A DNA stretch of 64,000 nt from Aestuariibaculum sp. M13 (GCF_024723255.1 NZ_JANIAC010000006.1:62001-126000); one strand, 5' to 3'; shown: positions 54,579 to 64,000, counted from the stretch's first letter. A program made the numbers and translations. The notes: generated by a model from the sequence alone, not told the origin.

Positions 54579-55811
54579 ATGGAGAATATCGCGTTAATTG
54601 AATCTTTTTCAGAATTCAAAGACGATAAGCTAATTGACCGTGTTACGTTAATGGCGATTTTAGAGGAAGTGTTTAGAAGCGCCTTAAAAAAGAAATATGG
54701 TGATGATGATAATTTCGACATTATTGTAAATCCTGATAAAGGAGATTTAGAGATCTGGAGAAACAGAGTTGTAGTGGCTGATGGTGAGGTTGAAGATCCA
54801 AATCAGGAGATTTCATTAACAGAGGCTCGTAAAATTGAACCAGACTTCGAAGTAGGTGAGGACGTATCAGAAGAAGTAAAGCTTATAGATTTAGGAAGAC
54901 GTGCTATTTTAGCATTACGCCAAAATTTAATCTCAAAAATTCACGAACACGACAATACTATAGTATTTAAAAACTTTAAAGACTTAGTAGGAGAAATATA
55001 TACAGCTGAAGTGCACCACATTCGTCACAGAGCTGTTATTTTATTAGACGATGAAGGTAATGAGATTGTTTTACCAAAAGACAAACAAATTCCTTCAGAT
55101 TTCTTTAGAAAAGGAGATAATGTAAGAGGTGTTATTGATAGTGTAGAGCTTAAAGGAGCAAAACCAACTATTATCATGTCTAGAACATCGCCTTCATTCT
55201 TAGAGAAACTTTTCGAACAAGAAATTCCAGAGGTATTCGACGGTTTAATTACTATTAAGAATGTAGTAAGAATACCAGGTGAAAAAGCGAAAGTAGCGGT
55301 AGATTCTTATGATGACAGAATCGATCCTGTTGGAGCGTGTGTTGGTATGAAAGGTTCTAGAATTCACGGTATTGTTCGTGAGTTAGGTAACGAAAATATC
55401 GACGTTATTAACTATACAAATAACTTACAGTTATATATTACCAGAGCGTTAAGTCCTGCAAGAGTTACTTCAATCAAAATCGATGAAGATAATAAACGTG
55501 CAGAAGTCATCTTAAAGCCGGAAGAAGTAAGTAAAGCTATTGGTAGAGGTGGTCACAACATCCGTTTAGCGGGTCAGTTAACAGGCTACGATATCGATGT
55601 GTTTAGAGAAGGTGCTGAGGAAGACGTAGAATTAAGTGAGTTCTCAGATGAAATAGAAGGATGGATTATTGAAGAATTTAGCAGAGTTGGATTAGATACT
55701 GCAAAGAGTATTTTAGAAGAGGATGTTAAAGATTTAGTAAAACGTACCGATTTAGAAGAAGAAACTATTAAAGAAGTTATTCGAATTTTAAGAGAAGAAT
55801 TCGAAGAATAA
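54579..55811 (+). CDS. nusA: Transcription termination/antitermination factor NusA
   Basis: 410 residues. N-terminal polymerase-binding domain (1-130), S1 domain (about 132-205, VGEIYTAEVHHIRHRAVILL), then two KH domains (VRIPGEKAKVAVDSYDDRIDPVGACVGMKGSRIHGI and KPEEVSKAIGRGGHNIRLA, GxxG loops intact). A short acidic tail replaces the C-terminal acidic repeats of E. coli NusA. It modulates pausing and intrinsic termination. Its own operon leader contains an intrinsic-terminator-like hairpin. Confidence 0.97.
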   Translation: MENIALIESFSEFKDDKLIDRVTLMAILEEVFRSALKKKYGDDDNFDIIVNPDKGDLEIWRNRVVVADGEVEDPNQEISLTEARKIEPDFEVGEDVSEEVKLIDLGRRAILALRQNLISKIHEHDNTIVFKNFKDLVGEIYTAEVHHIRHRAVILLDDEGNEIVLPKDKQIPSDFFRKGDNVRGVIDSVELKGAKPTIIMSRTSPSFLEKLFEQEIPEVFDGLITIKNVVRIPGEKAKVAVDSYDDRIDPVGACVGMKGSRIHGIVRELGNENIDVINYTNNLQLYITRALSPARVTSIKIDEDNKRAEVILKPEEVSKAIGRGGHNIRLAGQLTGYDIDVFREGAEEDVELSEFSDEIEGWIIEEFSRVGLDTAKSILEEDVKDLVKRTDLEEETIKEVIRILREEFEE

Positions 55812-55842
55812 CATATATATTTGAGTATTTTAAAGGCAATTT

Positions 55843-58686
55843 ATGGCTGAAACAATTAGATTAAATAAAGTATTACGCGAGCTGAATATTTCTTTAGATC
55901 GTGCCGTAGAATTTTTAGATTCTAAAGGTATCGAAATAGAGAAGCGACCAACCACGAAAATTTCCGAGGAAGTATACAATGTGCTTTCTAGTGAATTTCA
56001 AGTAGATGCAAACAAAAAAGTAGCATCTAAAGAGGTTAGTGAAGCTAAGCAGAAAGAAAAAGAGGAGCTGCGAGAGCAACGTGAGCGTGAACTTGAAGAA
56101 AAACAAAAAGAGGCAGCTAGAAAGGAAGAAATTGTAAAAGCCACTAAAATACTTTCTGGTCCTAAGCAAGTAGGTAAGATTGATTTAGATCCTAAAAAAC
56201 CTGCTGAAACTCCTCAGGCTGAAACACCAGAACCACCAAAACAAGAAGAACCTAAGGTTGAAGCTCCAAAAGAAGAGCCTGTTAAAACCGAAGCTCCAAA
56301 AGAAGAGGTGGCAAAAACAGAAGTGAAAACCGAGGCTCCTGTTCAGGAACCAAAGGCAGAAGAAAAACCAAAAGTTGAAACTCCAAAACCTGTGCAAGTA
56401 AATAAACCTAAAGAGCACAAAGGTCCTGAAGTTGAGAAAACACTTGTTACTAATGAAAACGGTGAAATCGTTGCAGAAGAAAAAGTAAAAACTCAGTACC
56501 AAAAGCTTACCGGTCCTAAAATTGCAGGTGATAAAATTGACTTATCTCAATTTAATAAGCCTAAGAAAAAGAAGGAAGATAAAAAAGGTGATAATAAGCC
56601 AGGTAATGCTGCCGATGCCAATAAGAAAAAGCGTCGTCGTATAAGTAAAGCAGGAGGTCCAAATCAACCAGGTCAGCCAGGTCAAGGTGGTGGTGATAAC
56701 AGAGGAAACACTAACCGTCCTAACGATCGTTTTAATAAAGGAGGTAACAAAGCTAGACGCCCTATTATTAAAGAGGATCCTAGTGATGAAGATGTTAAAA
56801 AACAAGTGCGTGAAACACTTGAAAAACTTCAGGGAAAATCAACTAAAGGTAAGGGAGCTAAATACCGTAGAGATAAGAGAGATCAGCACAGAGATCAAAC
56901 TCAAAAAGAGTTGATGCAGGAAGCTGCAGAAAGCAAAATCCTTAAGGTAACCGAGTTCGTTACAGCGAACGAGGTGGCTACTATGATGGATGTGCCTGTT
57001 ACACAAATTATCTCAGCTTGTATGTCGCTTGGTATGATGGTGACTATGAACCAACGTTTAGATGCAGAAACTTTATCGATTGTTGCTGAAGAATTTGGTT
57101 ATAAAGTAGAATTTGTAACAGCAGATATTGAAGAGTCAATAGAAGTTGTTGAAGATAAAGAAGAAGATTTAAAACCAAGAGCGCCGATTGTAACGGTAAT
57201 GGGTCACGTAGACCACGGTAAGACATCGCTTTTAGATTACATCCGTAAGGAAAATGTAATCGCTGGTGAGTCTGGAGGTATTACACAGCACATTGGAGCT
57301 TATGGAGTTGAATTAGAAAACGGACAAAAAATAGCATTCCTTGATACACCAGGTCACGAGGCCTTTACTGCGATGCGTGCTCGTGGTGCTCAGGTAACCG
57401 ATATTGCTATTATTGTGGCTGCTGCCGATGATGATATCATGCCACAAACTAAAGAGGCGATTTCTCACGCACAGGCTGCAGGTGTTCCAATTGTATTTGC
57501 AATTAACAAAATTGATAAGCCGACAGCGAATCCTGATAAGATTAAAGAAGGATTAGCAAATATGAACCTTTTAGTAGAAGATTGGGGTGGTAAAATTCAA
57601 TCACACGATATCTCTGCAAAAGTGGGAACCGGTGTTAAAGAATTATTAGAAAAAGTATTACTTGAAGCTGAATTATTAGAGCTTAAAGCGAATCCTAACA
57701 AGCCTGCAGTAGGTACGGTTGTAGAAGCTTTCCTTGATAAAGGTAGAGGTTATGTAGCAACAGTATTAGTAACAGGTGGTACATTAAAAGTTGGAGATTA
57801 CGTTTTAGCTGGTAAAAACAGTGGTAAAGTTAAAGCAATGCACGACGAGCGTGGTAACGATGTTATCGAAGCTGGTCCATCTACTCCGGTATCTATTCTT
57901 GGTTTAGATGGTGCACCACAAGCAGGTGATAAATTCAACGTATTCGAAGACGAACGTGAAGCAAAACAAATTGCAGCAAAACGTTCGCAATTACAACGTG
58001 AGCAATCGGTGCGTACGCAACGTCATATTACACTTGATGAGATTGGACGTCGTATTGCATTAGGAGACTTCAAAGAATTAAACATCATCCTTAAAGGTGA
58101 CGTGGATGGTTCTGTTGAGGCACTTACCGATTCATTCCAGAAATTATCAACTGAAGAAATTCAGGTTAACATTTTACATAAAGGCGTTGGTGCTATTACC
58201 GAAAGTGACGTATTATTAGCTTCTGCTTCAGATGCGATTATTATCGGATTTAACGTTCGTCCTGTTGGAAATGCTCGTGCTACAGCGGATAGAGAGGAAA
58301 TCGATATCAGAACTTACTCAATCATCTATGATGCTATTAACGATCTTAAAGATGCGATGGAAGGTATGTTGTCTCCAGAGTATAAAGAAGAGGTTACTGG
58401 TACAGCCGAAATTAGAGAAATCTTTAAAGTTTCTAAAATTGGTAGCATAGCTGGATGTATGGTAACTAATGGTAAAATCTTAAGAAGCTCGGGTGTTCGT
58501 ATTATTAGAGATGGTGTGGTTGTTTACACTGGAGAGTTAGCGTCGTTAAAACGTTTCAAAGACGATGTTAAAGAAGTAACTAAAGGATACGATTGTGGTA
58601 TGCAGATTAAAAATTACAATGATATTAAAGAAGGTGATATTATTGAAGCATTCCACGAGGTTGAAGTTAAGAAGAAGCTTAAATAG
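55843..58686 (+). CDS. infB: Translation initiation factor IF-2
   Basis: 947 residues. An N-terminal IF2 domain ([21 protein letters not shown]) leads into a long Lys/Glu/Pro-rich linker (about 60-310) with a Gly/Gln/Asn-rich segment. The GTPase domain has G1 GHVDHGKT, G3 DTPGH, G4 NKID and G5 SAK; domains II-IV follow, with the fMet-tRNA-binding C-terminal part ([15 protein letters not shown]). It recruits initiator tRNA to the 30S. Last gene of the operon; terminator 18 bp downstream. Confidence 0.98.
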   Translation: MAETIRLNKVLRELNISLDRAVEFLDSKGIEIEKRPTTKISEEVYNVLSSEFQVDANKKVASKEVSEAKQKEKEELREQRERELEEKQKEAARKEEIVKATKILSGPKQVGKIDLDPKKPAETPQAETPEPPKQEEPKVEAPKEEPVKTEAPKEEVAKTEVKTEAPVQEPKAEEKPKVETPKPVQVNKPKEHKGPEVEKTLVTNENGEIVAEEKVKTQYQKLTGPKIAGDKIDLSQFNKPKKKKEDKKGDNKPGNAADANKKKRRRISKAGGPNQPGQPGQGGGDNRGNTNRPNDRFNKGGNKARRPIIKEDPSDEDVKKQVRETLEKLQGKSTKGKGAKYRRDKRDQHRDQTQKELMQEAAESKILKVTEFVTANEVATMMDVPVTQIISACMSLGMMVTMNQRLDAETLSIVAEEFGYKVEFVTADIEESIEVVEDKEEDLKPRAPIVTVMGHVDHGKTSLLDYIRKENVIAGESGGITQHIGAYGVELENGQKIAFLDTPGHEAFTAMRARGAQVTDIAIIVAAADDDIMPQTKEAISHAQAAGVPIVFAINKIDKPTANPDKIKEGLANMNLLVEDWGGKIQSHDISAKVGTGVKELLEKVLLEAELLELKANPNKPAVGTVVEAFLDKGRGYVATVLVTGGTLKVGDYVLAGKNSGKVKAMHDERGNDVIEAGPSTPVSILGLDGAPQAGDKFNVFEDEREAKQIAAKRSQLQREQSVRTQRHITLDEIGRRIALGDFKELNIILKGDVDGSVEALTDSFQKLSTEEIQVNILHKGVGAITESDVLLASASDAIIIGFNVRPVGNARATADREEIDIRTYSIIYDAINDLKDAMEGMLSPEYKEEVTGTAEIREIFKVSKIGSIAGCMVTNGKILRSSGVRIIRDGVVVYTGELASLKRFKDDVKEVTKGYDCGMQIKNYNDIKEGDIIEAFHEVEVKKKLK

Positions 58687-58704
58687 TAGCTTAGTCATAA
58701 AAGG

Positions 58705-58736
58705 AAAGACGCTTAGAAATAAGTGTCTTTTTTTTT
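58705..58736 (+). terminator. Intrinsic terminator of rimP-nusA-infB
   Basis: AAAGACGCTTA pairs with TAAGTGTCTTT (one G-U) around loop GAAA, then a nine-T run. Confidence 0.88.
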
Positions 58737-58740
58737 GCGT

Positions 58741-58767
58741 TTAACTTAACTTAACTTAACTTAACTT
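58741..58767. repeat. Pentanucleotide tandem repeat (TTAAC)n
   Basis: Five perfect copies of TTAAC plus TT, between the infB terminator and the terminator of the SPOR gene. Noncoding. Confidence 0.9.
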
Positions 58768-58791
58768 GTAAAACTGTTTAAAGCATAAAAA

Positions 58792-58817
58792 AAAAGCGAC
58801 ATGTTTATGTCGCTTTT
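58792..58817 (-). terminator. Intrinsic terminator of the SPOR gene
   Basis: AAAAGCGACAT and ATGTCGCTTTT form a perfect 11-bp stem with loop GTTT; the minus strand continues in a T run. Confidence 0.86.
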
Positions 58818-58838
58818 CTTATTCGTATGAGTGTCGAA

Positions 58839-59234
58839 TTAACTTGTCTTTTTCGGCTTAAAAATAAAGGCTGTTGGAAATTCTGTTTTTATCTTTTTTA
58901 AAGCACGGTCGGCTTCCAGTCGGGTTCTGAAATTACCAGCCCAAATTTTAAAATTTGGTGTTTCATATTGAATACTGGCATGCCAATCTGGAAAAAGCTC
59001 TTCGAATTGAGATTGAGTTGATTCGGCTTTGCTTCTATTGCCTGAATAAATTTGTATTCTATATCTCTCAGAATCATTTTCACTACTGTTAATTTCTTTC
59101 TTTAAATTCAGTAACGTAGGAATGTTTTTATCTTGATTTATAGTAACCTTACCTTCTTGTCCATAACAAAAATTGGTTACAATAACAATGATAAATGTTG
59201 TTAATAGCTTGATTTTTAATTTCAAAGGTTTCAT
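58839..59234 (-). CDS. Exported SPOR-domain protein
   Basis: 131 residues. A signal peptide (LLTTFIIVIVTNFCYGQEG) precedes one C-terminal SPOR domain at about 57-130 (ERYRIQIYSGNRSKAE, FKIWAGNFRTRLEADRALKKIK, FPTAFIF). SPOR domains bind denuded glycan strands of peptidoglycan, often at the division site. Single gene with its own terminator, divergent from the act operon. Confidence 0.9.
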   Translation of the reverse strand: MKPLKLKIKLLTTFIIVIVTNFCYGQEGKVTINQDKNIPTLLNLKKEINSSENDSERYRIQIYSGNRSKAESTQSQFEELFPDWHASIQYETPNFKIWAGNFRTRLEADRALKKIKTEFPTAFIFKPKKTS

Positions 59235-59311
59235 TGTGTAATGGGTTTATGCAAATGTATACGTAATAAAGTGAAAATGGGGCTATTTTTATTATTTAGA
59301 ATCCCTCTAAA

Positions 59312-59333
59312 TTAGACATTAACACTTGTCTAA
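59312..59333. promoter_or_regulatory. Dyad upstream of the act operon (candidate operator)
   Basis: TTAGACA (59312-59318) and TGTCTAA (59327-59333) form a perfect 7-bp inverted repeat with an 8-nt spacer, 25 bases upstream of the TACTTTTG box. This is the place of a -33 element, suiting a repressor or a class II activator. Confidence 0.45.
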
Positions 59334-59358
59334 CATTTCTATAATCGAGTTTAAATGT

Positions 59359-59366
59359 TACTTTTG
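59359..59366 (+). promoter_or_regulatory. -7-like box of the act operon
   Basis: TACTTTTG followed by CGTGAG, 39 bases before the first candidate ATG of actA. The only TTG upstream (59326-59328) is 30 nt away, so an activator may be needed. Confidence 0.4.
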
Positions 59367-59405
59367 CGTGAGATTTTATAACTGCGTTTTATTTTAAATT
59401 ATTGT

Positions 59406-60746
59406 ATGAAAAAATCATACCAAAGTTTAGAAGTTAATATAACCAACAATATGAAAAAGGTGATTCACCGTAAATTAAGCAAGAACATTCTTGGTTTAGG
59501 TTTAATTGTTTTATTAATCTTTACCGCTTCCCTTTCTGCTCAGGAAGGAGATCCAGCAAAAGGAAAATCATTATTTAACGCGAATTGTGCTGCATGTCAC
59601 CAATTGGATAAAAAGATGACAGGACCAGCGCTTCGAAATGTTGAAGCGCGTTTAGCCGATGAGCAAGGGTTAGACCGAGCTTGGATTTATGATTGGGTTC
59701 ATAACAGTTCTGGTGTTATCAAGTCTGGTGACGCTTATGGTAACAAAGTTTATAACGAGTACGGTGGAGCTGCAATGACAGCTTTTCCTCAGTTATCTGA
59801 AAAAGATATTGACGATATCTTAGCCTATACTGCAGAAGTTAAAAAAGAAGCGCCTGCTGCTGCGGCAACTGCTGCCGCTGGAACTGCTGCTGGTGCGACT
59901 ACAGGAGGTGTATCTAACGAGTTAGTGTTAGGTGCTCTTGCTGTATTATTTGCACTTTTGGCAATAGGTTTAATTTTAGTAAACAAAACGCTTCGTCGTT
60001 TTGCAGAAGCTCAGGGTGTTGAATTACCTGAAGCCTCTAAAAGAATGCCGCTTTGGAAAGCATTTGTTAAGAATCAATTCTTAATGTTAGTGTCTGCAAT
60101 TTTCTTATTGCTTGCAAGTGCTTACTTTGTATATGGATATTTTATGCAGGTTGGTGTTGATCAAGGGTATCAACCAGTGCAACCAATTCATTTCTCACAT
60201 AAAATTCACGCTGGTGATAACGGTATCGATTGTAAATACTGTCACTCTTCAGCTCGTGTTAGTAAAACTTCAGGTATTCCGTCTGTAAACGTTTGTATGA
60301 ACTGTCATAAATCTATTTATGAATATAACGGTGAAACAACTGCAGAGTATACTAAAGACTTTTATGATGCACAAATCAAAAAATTATATGCAGCAGCAGG
60401 ATGGGATGATGCTAACCAAAAATATACTGGAGATTCACATCCGGTAAAATGGGTTCGTATTCATAATTTACCTGACTTCGTTTACTTCAACCACTCTCAG
60501 CACGTTTCTGTAGCAGGTGTTGAATGTCAAACATGTCATGGTCCTGTTGAGACTATGGAAGTAATGTATCAACATGCGCCATTAACAATGGGATGGTGTA
60601 TCGATTGTCACAGAACTACAAATGTTAAAGTAGAAGACAATGCATACTACGAGAAAATTCACGAAGAATTATCTAAGAAGTATGGTGTAGATAAGCTTAC
60701 AGCTGCACAAATGGGTGGTTTAGAATGTGGAAAATGCCACTATTAA
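59406..60746 (+). CDS. actA: Alternative complex III subunit ActA with fused N-terminal monohaem cytochrome c domain
   Basis: 446 residues from the ATG at 59406; the in-frame ATG at 59451 gives a tidier signal peptide and may be the real start. Six CxxCH haem sites: CAACH (61) in an N-terminal cytochrome c domain with SGVIKSGDAYGNKVYNEYGGAAMTAFP-like Met ligand region, then, after an Ala-rich linker and two membrane helices (about 175-195 and 222-243), CKYCH (276), CMNCH (297), CQTCH (374), CIDCH (398) and CGKCH (441). The five C-terminal haems are the usual ActA part. It passes electrons from quinol to periplasmic carriers with ActB and ActC encoded next. Confidence 0.9.
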   Translation: MKKSYQSLEVNITNNMKKVIHRKLSKNILGLGLIVLLIFTASLSAQEGDPAKGKSLFNANCAACHQLDKKMTGPALRNVEARLADEQGLDRAWIYDWVHNSSGVIKSGDAYGNKVYNEYGGAAMTAFPQLSEKDIDDILAYTAEVKKEAPAAAATAAAGTAAGATTGGVSNELVLGALAVLFALLAIGLILVNKTLRRFAEAQGVELPEASKRMPLWKAFVKNQFLMLVSAIFLLLASAYFVYGYFMQVGVDQGYQPVQPIHFSHKIHAGDNGIDCKYCHSSARVSKTSGIPSVNVCMNCHKSIYEYNGETTAEYTKDFYDAQIKKLYAAAGWDDANQKYTGDSHPVKWVRIHNLPDFVYFNHSQHVSVAGVECQTCHGPVETMEVMYQHAPLTMGWCIDCHRTTNVKVEDNAYYEKIHEELSKKYGVDKLTAAQMGGLECGKCHY

Positions 60747-60780
60747 TAAAATTTAATAAGAAGTAATTCAATTATATAAT

Positions 60781-63700
60781 ATGTCATCAAACAAGAAATA
60801 CTGGAAAAGTGTTGAAGAGCTAAACGAGAATAGCTCTATTGTTGAGACGCTAAAACAAAACGAGTTTGTAAGCGAGATTCCTACAGATGAATTTTTAGGT
60901 GATAAAAATGCATTGGAGTCAAGTTCTACAACGCGTCGCGATTTCTTAAAATATGTAGGATTCAGTACAGCTGCGGCATCATTAGCTGCCTGTGAAGGTC
61001 CTGTAGTTAAGTCGATTCCTTATGTAGTACAACCAGAGGAAATTATTCCTGGTGTTGCTAACTACTATGCAACTACTATTGCAGATGGTTTCGATTTTGC
61101 TAGTGTTTTAGTGAAAACACGTGAAGGTCGTCCAATTAAGATTGAAAATAATGCTTTGGCTGCTACAAATGGTAGTGCTAATGCCAGAGTTAATGCTTCG
61201 GTTTTAGGATTGTATGATAGTTTAAGAGTACAAGGTCCTAAAAGAGATGGTAATGCCATTACATGGGGTGATTTCGATGCTGATACGACTAAAAAGTTAA
61301 ATGAGTTAAAAGCGGCTAACAAGAAGATTGTTTTATTAACACAAACTTTTGCGAGTCCTTCTACACGTAACTTAATTGCAGATTTTAAAGAAGAATACGG
61401 TAATGTACAACACGTTGTGTACGATGCGGTATCAGAATCTGCTGCTTTAGATGCTTTCCAGGCTAAATATGGAAAACGTGCTTTAGCTGGTTACGATTTC
61501 TCTAAAGCGATGACTATTGTATCTGTTGGAGCTGATTTCTTAGGTGACTGGCAAGGTGGCGGATTTGATTCTGGCTATGCTAAGAACAAAGTACCTAACC
61601 ACGGTAAAATGTCTCGTCACATTCAGTTTGAATCTAACATGTCGCTAACAGGTGCTAATGCCGATAAACGTGTGCCTTTAACACCAAGTCAGCAAAAAGT
61701 AGCGTTAGCTAAATTATATAGCTATGTAGTCGGTGGTGCCGTTGCAGGTGAATTACCAGCGCACATAGACGAAGCTGTTCAAAAGGCAGCTGCTCAATTA
61801 AAGAAGGCAGGTTCAAATGGTGTTGTAGTTACAGGAATTCAAGACGTAAATGCACAAACTGTTGTTCTAGAAATAAACGAGTTTTTAGCGAGTAAGGCTT
61901 TTGATGCTAAGGTTGCTATTAAAACAAGACAAGGTAATGATAAAGATGTTGCAAACTTAGTTGCTGATATGAAAGCAGGTAAGGTTTCTGCAATTATTAT
62001 GGCTGGGGTTAATCCATTATATACATTACCAAATGCTGCAGATTTTGCTGAAGGTTTAAAGAAGACTGAATTATCTATTACCTTCTCAATGAAAGAAGAT
62101 GAAACAGCTTCAGAATCTCAGTATATCGCTGCTGCTCCTCACTATTTAGAGTCTTGGGGTGATGTTGAAATTAAAAACGGACACTATGCATTAATGCAGC
62201 CAACTATCCGTCCGTTATTCGACACTAGGCAATTCCAGGAAGCGTTATTAATCTGGACATCTAATAGTGTAGCTTACAACGATTATATTAAAGAAATCTG
62301 GACTTCAGATATTTTAAACGGAGCATCGTTTAACCAAGCCTTACACGATGGGCAGTTTGTATCTCAAGAAGTTCATGCAATTAACGATATTGATGCTTTA
62401 GAAGGTTTAGTTGAAAACAACGACGTTGAAAAACCATCTAATGTTGCAGCTAGTGCTTTAGCGGCTTCTGCTAAAAGTTCTGGTTTAGAATTATCATTGT
62501 ATACCAAAGTAGGTATGGGAGACGGGCAACAAGCCAATAACCCATGGTTACAAGAATTCCCGGATCCGATTACCAGAACATCTTGGGATAACTACTTAAC
62601 GGTTTCTAAAGTTGATGCTGATGCCTTAGGTTTAAAAAACTATAACGTTGCTAATGGTGCGTTAAATGGTAGTTATGCTAAAGTTACTGTAAACGGTACG
62701 TTTTTAGTTGTTCCTGTGTTAATTCAACCAGGTCAGGCTAAAGGTTCTGTAGGTTTATCATTTGGATATGGTAAAACAAAAGGGATTAAAGAAGAAATGC
62801 AAACCGGTGTCAATGCGTATACGTTATACCACAACTTCAACAACGTACAGGATGTAACTGTTGAAGCTGCTGCTGGTGAGCACGAATTCGCTTGTGTACA
62901 GTTGCACAATACTTTAATGGGACGTGGTGATATTGTTAAAGAAACTACTTTAGAGATATTCAACACTAAAGATAAAAAGTACTGGAATGCTATTCCTCAA
63001 GTGTCATTAAACCACGAGGAAACACCAGTAACTTCTCCAGACGTTGATTTATGGGATGAGTTCGATCGTTCAATTGGTCACCACTTTAACTTATCAATCG
63101 ACTTAAACTCTTGTACAGGATGTGGGGCATGTGTTATTGCTTGTCACGCTGAAAACAATGTACCTGTAGTAGGTAAATCTGAAGTACGTCGTAGCCGTGA
63201 TATGCACTGGTTACGTATCGATAGATATTATTCATCTGAAGAGTCATTCGCAGGTGATGATGAGAAGAAAGATAACATCTCTGGTTTAGGAAGCTCATTA
63301 AGTGAGTTCGGTGAAATGGAGCATGCTTCGGCTAATCCTCAGGTTGCCTTCCAACCAGTAATGTGTCAGCACTGTAACCACGCACCTTGTGAAACTGTAT
63401 GTCCTGTGGCTGCAACATCACACGGTCGTCAAGGTCAAAACCACATGGCGTATAACCGTTGTGTAGGTACTAGATACTGTGCTAACAACTGTCCTTATAA
63501 AGTTCGTCGTTTCAACTGGTTCTTATATAACGGTAACGATGAGTTCGATTATCATATGAATGATGATTTAGGACGTATGGTATTAAATCCAGATGTTGTA
63601 GTTCGTTCTCGTGGTGTTATGGAGAAATGTTCTATGTGTATTCAAATGACACAAAAAACAGTTCTTGATGCTAAACGTGATGGACGTGTAATTAAGGATG

Positions 63701-63888
63701 GTGAATTCCAAACAGCTTGTTCTGCGGCTTGTTCTAGCGGCGCTATGACTTTTGGAGACATTAACGATAAGGAGAGCAAAGTTGCTAAACTTAAAGAAGA
63801 TAACCGTATGTATCACTTACTAGAGCACGTAGGTACTAAACCAAACGTGATCTATCAAACGAAAGTGAGAAATACAACTGAAGCATAA
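60781..63888 (+). CDS. actB: Alternative complex III subunit ActB (molybdopterin-oxidoreductase-like with Fe-S domain)
   Basis: 1035 residues. A Tat-type signal TTRRDFLKYVGFSTAAASLAAC (residues 50-71) sits unusually far in and ends in a lipobox-like LAAC, so the protein may be lipidated at Cys71. The long molybdopterin-like domain (about 90-730) is expected to lack cofactor, as in other ActB. The ferredoxin-like domain has four cysteine groups: CTGCGACVIAC, CQHCNHAPCETVCP, CVGTRYCANNCP and CSMCIQ/CSAACSSG. It relays electrons in the quinol-oxidising complex. 34 bp after actA, 28 bp before actC. Confidence 0.94.
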   Translation: MSSNKKYWKSVEELNENSSIVETLKQNEFVSEIPTDEFLGDKNALESSSTTRRDFLKYVGFSTAAASLAACEGPVVKSIPYVVQPEEIIPGVANYYATTIADGFDFASVLVKTREGRPIKIENNALAATNGSANARVNASVLGLYDSLRVQGPKRDGNAITWGDFDADTTKKLNELKAANKKIVLLTQTFASPSTRNLIADFKEEYGNVQHVVYDAVSESAALDAFQAKYGKRALAGYDFSKAMTIVSVGADFLGDWQGGGFDSGYAKNKVPNHGKMSRHIQFESNMSLTGANADKRVPLTPSQQKVALAKLYSYVVGGAVAGELPAHIDEAVQKAAAQLKKAGSNGVVVTGIQDVNAQTVVLEINEFLASKAFDAKVAIKTRQGNDKDVANLVADMKAGKVSAIIMAGVNPLYTLPNAADFAEGLKKTELSITFSMKEDETASESQYIAAAPHYLESWGDVEIKNGHYALMQPTIRPLFDTRQFQEALLIWTSNSVAYNDYIKEIWTSDILNGASFNQALHDGQFVSQEVHAINDIDALEGLVENNDVEKPSNVAASALAASAKSSGLELSLYTKVGMGDGQQANNPWLQEFPDPITRTSWDNYLTVSKVDADALGLKNYNVANGALNGSYAKVTVNGTFLVVPVLIQPGQAKGSVGLSFGYGKTKGIKEEMQTGVNAYTLYHNFNNVQDVTVEAAAGEHEFACVQLHNTLMGRGDIVKETTLEIFNTKDKKYWNAIPQVSLNHEETPVTSPDVDLWDEFDRSIGHHFNLSIDLNSCTGCGACVIACHAENNVPVVGKSEVRRSRDMHWLRIDRYYSSEESFAGDDEKKDNISGLGSSLSEFGEMEHASANPQVAFQPVMCQHCNHAPCETVCPVAATSHGRQGQNHMAYNRCVGTRYCANNCPYKVRRFNWFLYNGNDEFDYHMNDDLGRMVLNPDVVVRSRGVMEKCSMCIQMTQKTVLDAKRDGRVIKDGEFQTACSAACSSGAMTFGDINDKESKVAKLKEDNRMYHLLEHVGTKPNVIYQTKVRNTTEA

Positions 63889-63916
63889 ATCTAATTAAAG
63901 AATCAATTATATAATT

Positions 63917-64000
63917 ATGGCGTCTCATTACGAAGCACCTATTAGAAGACCCTTAGTTACAGGAGAGAAGTCTTACCACGATGTAACTGTGGATGTAGCA
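63917..64000 (+). CDS. actC: ActC (NrfD/PsrC-like quinol-binding membrane subunit), 5' end only
   Basis: The first 28 codons (MASHYEAPIRRPLVTGEKS and on) are in the window and run off its end. The N-terminus matches what I know of ActC in Bacteroidota (a cytoplasmic start with PIRxPLVxG), and the position after actB is where actC belongs. The rest of the multi-helix protein lies outside. Confidence 0.85.
   Translation, partial: MASHYEAPIRRPLVTGEKSYHDVTVDVA

Noticed and set aside
55915-56805. Three minus-strand frames opposite the IF-2 linker
   Set aside because: They arise from the Lys/Glu/Pro-rich codon bias of the infB linker and encode low-complexity Phe/Leu-rich sequence.
60781-63888. 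ActB considered as an active molybdenum oxidoreductase such as nitrate or formate dehydrogenase
   Set aside because: The flanking actA and actC genes and the C-terminal Fe-S layout fit alternative complex III, whose ActB is known to lack the cofactor.

Overview
The window is a low-GC stretch of a member of the phylum Bacteroidota, almost certainly class Flavobacteriia, family Flavobacteriaceae. The signs are: TAnnTTTG-type promoter boxes (flavobacterial -7 element) with little or no Shine-Dalgarno, an alternative complex III (act) operon, TonB-dependent receptor and ExbB/ExbD/ExbD genes, PorT-like, DUF5686-like and DUF2723 proteins, and a conserved rplM-rpsI-rpsB-tsf block. Most of it is ordinary core chromosome. 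I see no phage, insertion sequence, CRISPR array, rRNA or integrase.

Layout. 1-1.6 kb: 3' part of an alpha/beta hydrolase. 1.7-8.4 kb (minus): four-gene tripartite RND efflux operon led by a TetR-type repressor with a visible operator. 8.5-9.8 kb: short-chain polyprenyl synthase plus a small conserved gene. 9.9-13.3 kb (minus): putative copper-uptake cluster made of a Cys-rich membrane-anchored protein, a Met/His-rich YtkA-like lipoprotein and a TonB receptor carrying a CxxxM...HxM signature like that of the Cu(I) receptor OprC. 14.1-18.1 kb: sucA-sucB. 18.1-18.7 kb: an intergenic array of three related units of about 150 bp with conserved motif, hairpin and micro-ORFs, next to an orphan NarL-type response regulator. 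19.4-21.8 kb: retropepsin-like protease, TatD, asparaginase. 21.9-25.2 kb: tRNA-Ser, ExbB-X-ExbD-ExbD, PorT-like barrel.

25.2-36.9 kb is nearly all on the minus strand: PAP2-like membrane protein, rpoN, asnS, an MMPL/RND exporter, a DUF5686-like barrel, pyrH-frr, and rplM-rpsI-rpsB-tsf. 37.2-46.1 kb: YgiQ-type radical SAM protein, large S9 peptidase, a Cys-rich lipoprotein and polA. 46.2-53.9 kb: cutC, metallophosphoesterase, a thioredoxin-fold protein with no cysteines, polysaccharide deacetylase, giant DUF2723 membrane protein, tRNA-Gln, universal stress protein. 54.1-58.7 kb: rimP-nusA-infB behind a leader containing an intrinsic-terminator-like hairpin. 58.8-64 kb: SPOR protein, then the start of the alternative complex III operon (actA with a fused extra cytochrome domain, actB, 5' end of actC).

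The points most worth a second look are the OprC-like copper-uptake cluster, the tandem repeat array at 18.3-18.7 kb, the terminator in the rimP-nusA-infB leader, the TetR operator centred on the -33 element of its own promoter, the dyad in front of actA, and the redox-dead thioredoxin. All functional names are from motif and family recognition by eye; no database search was possible.
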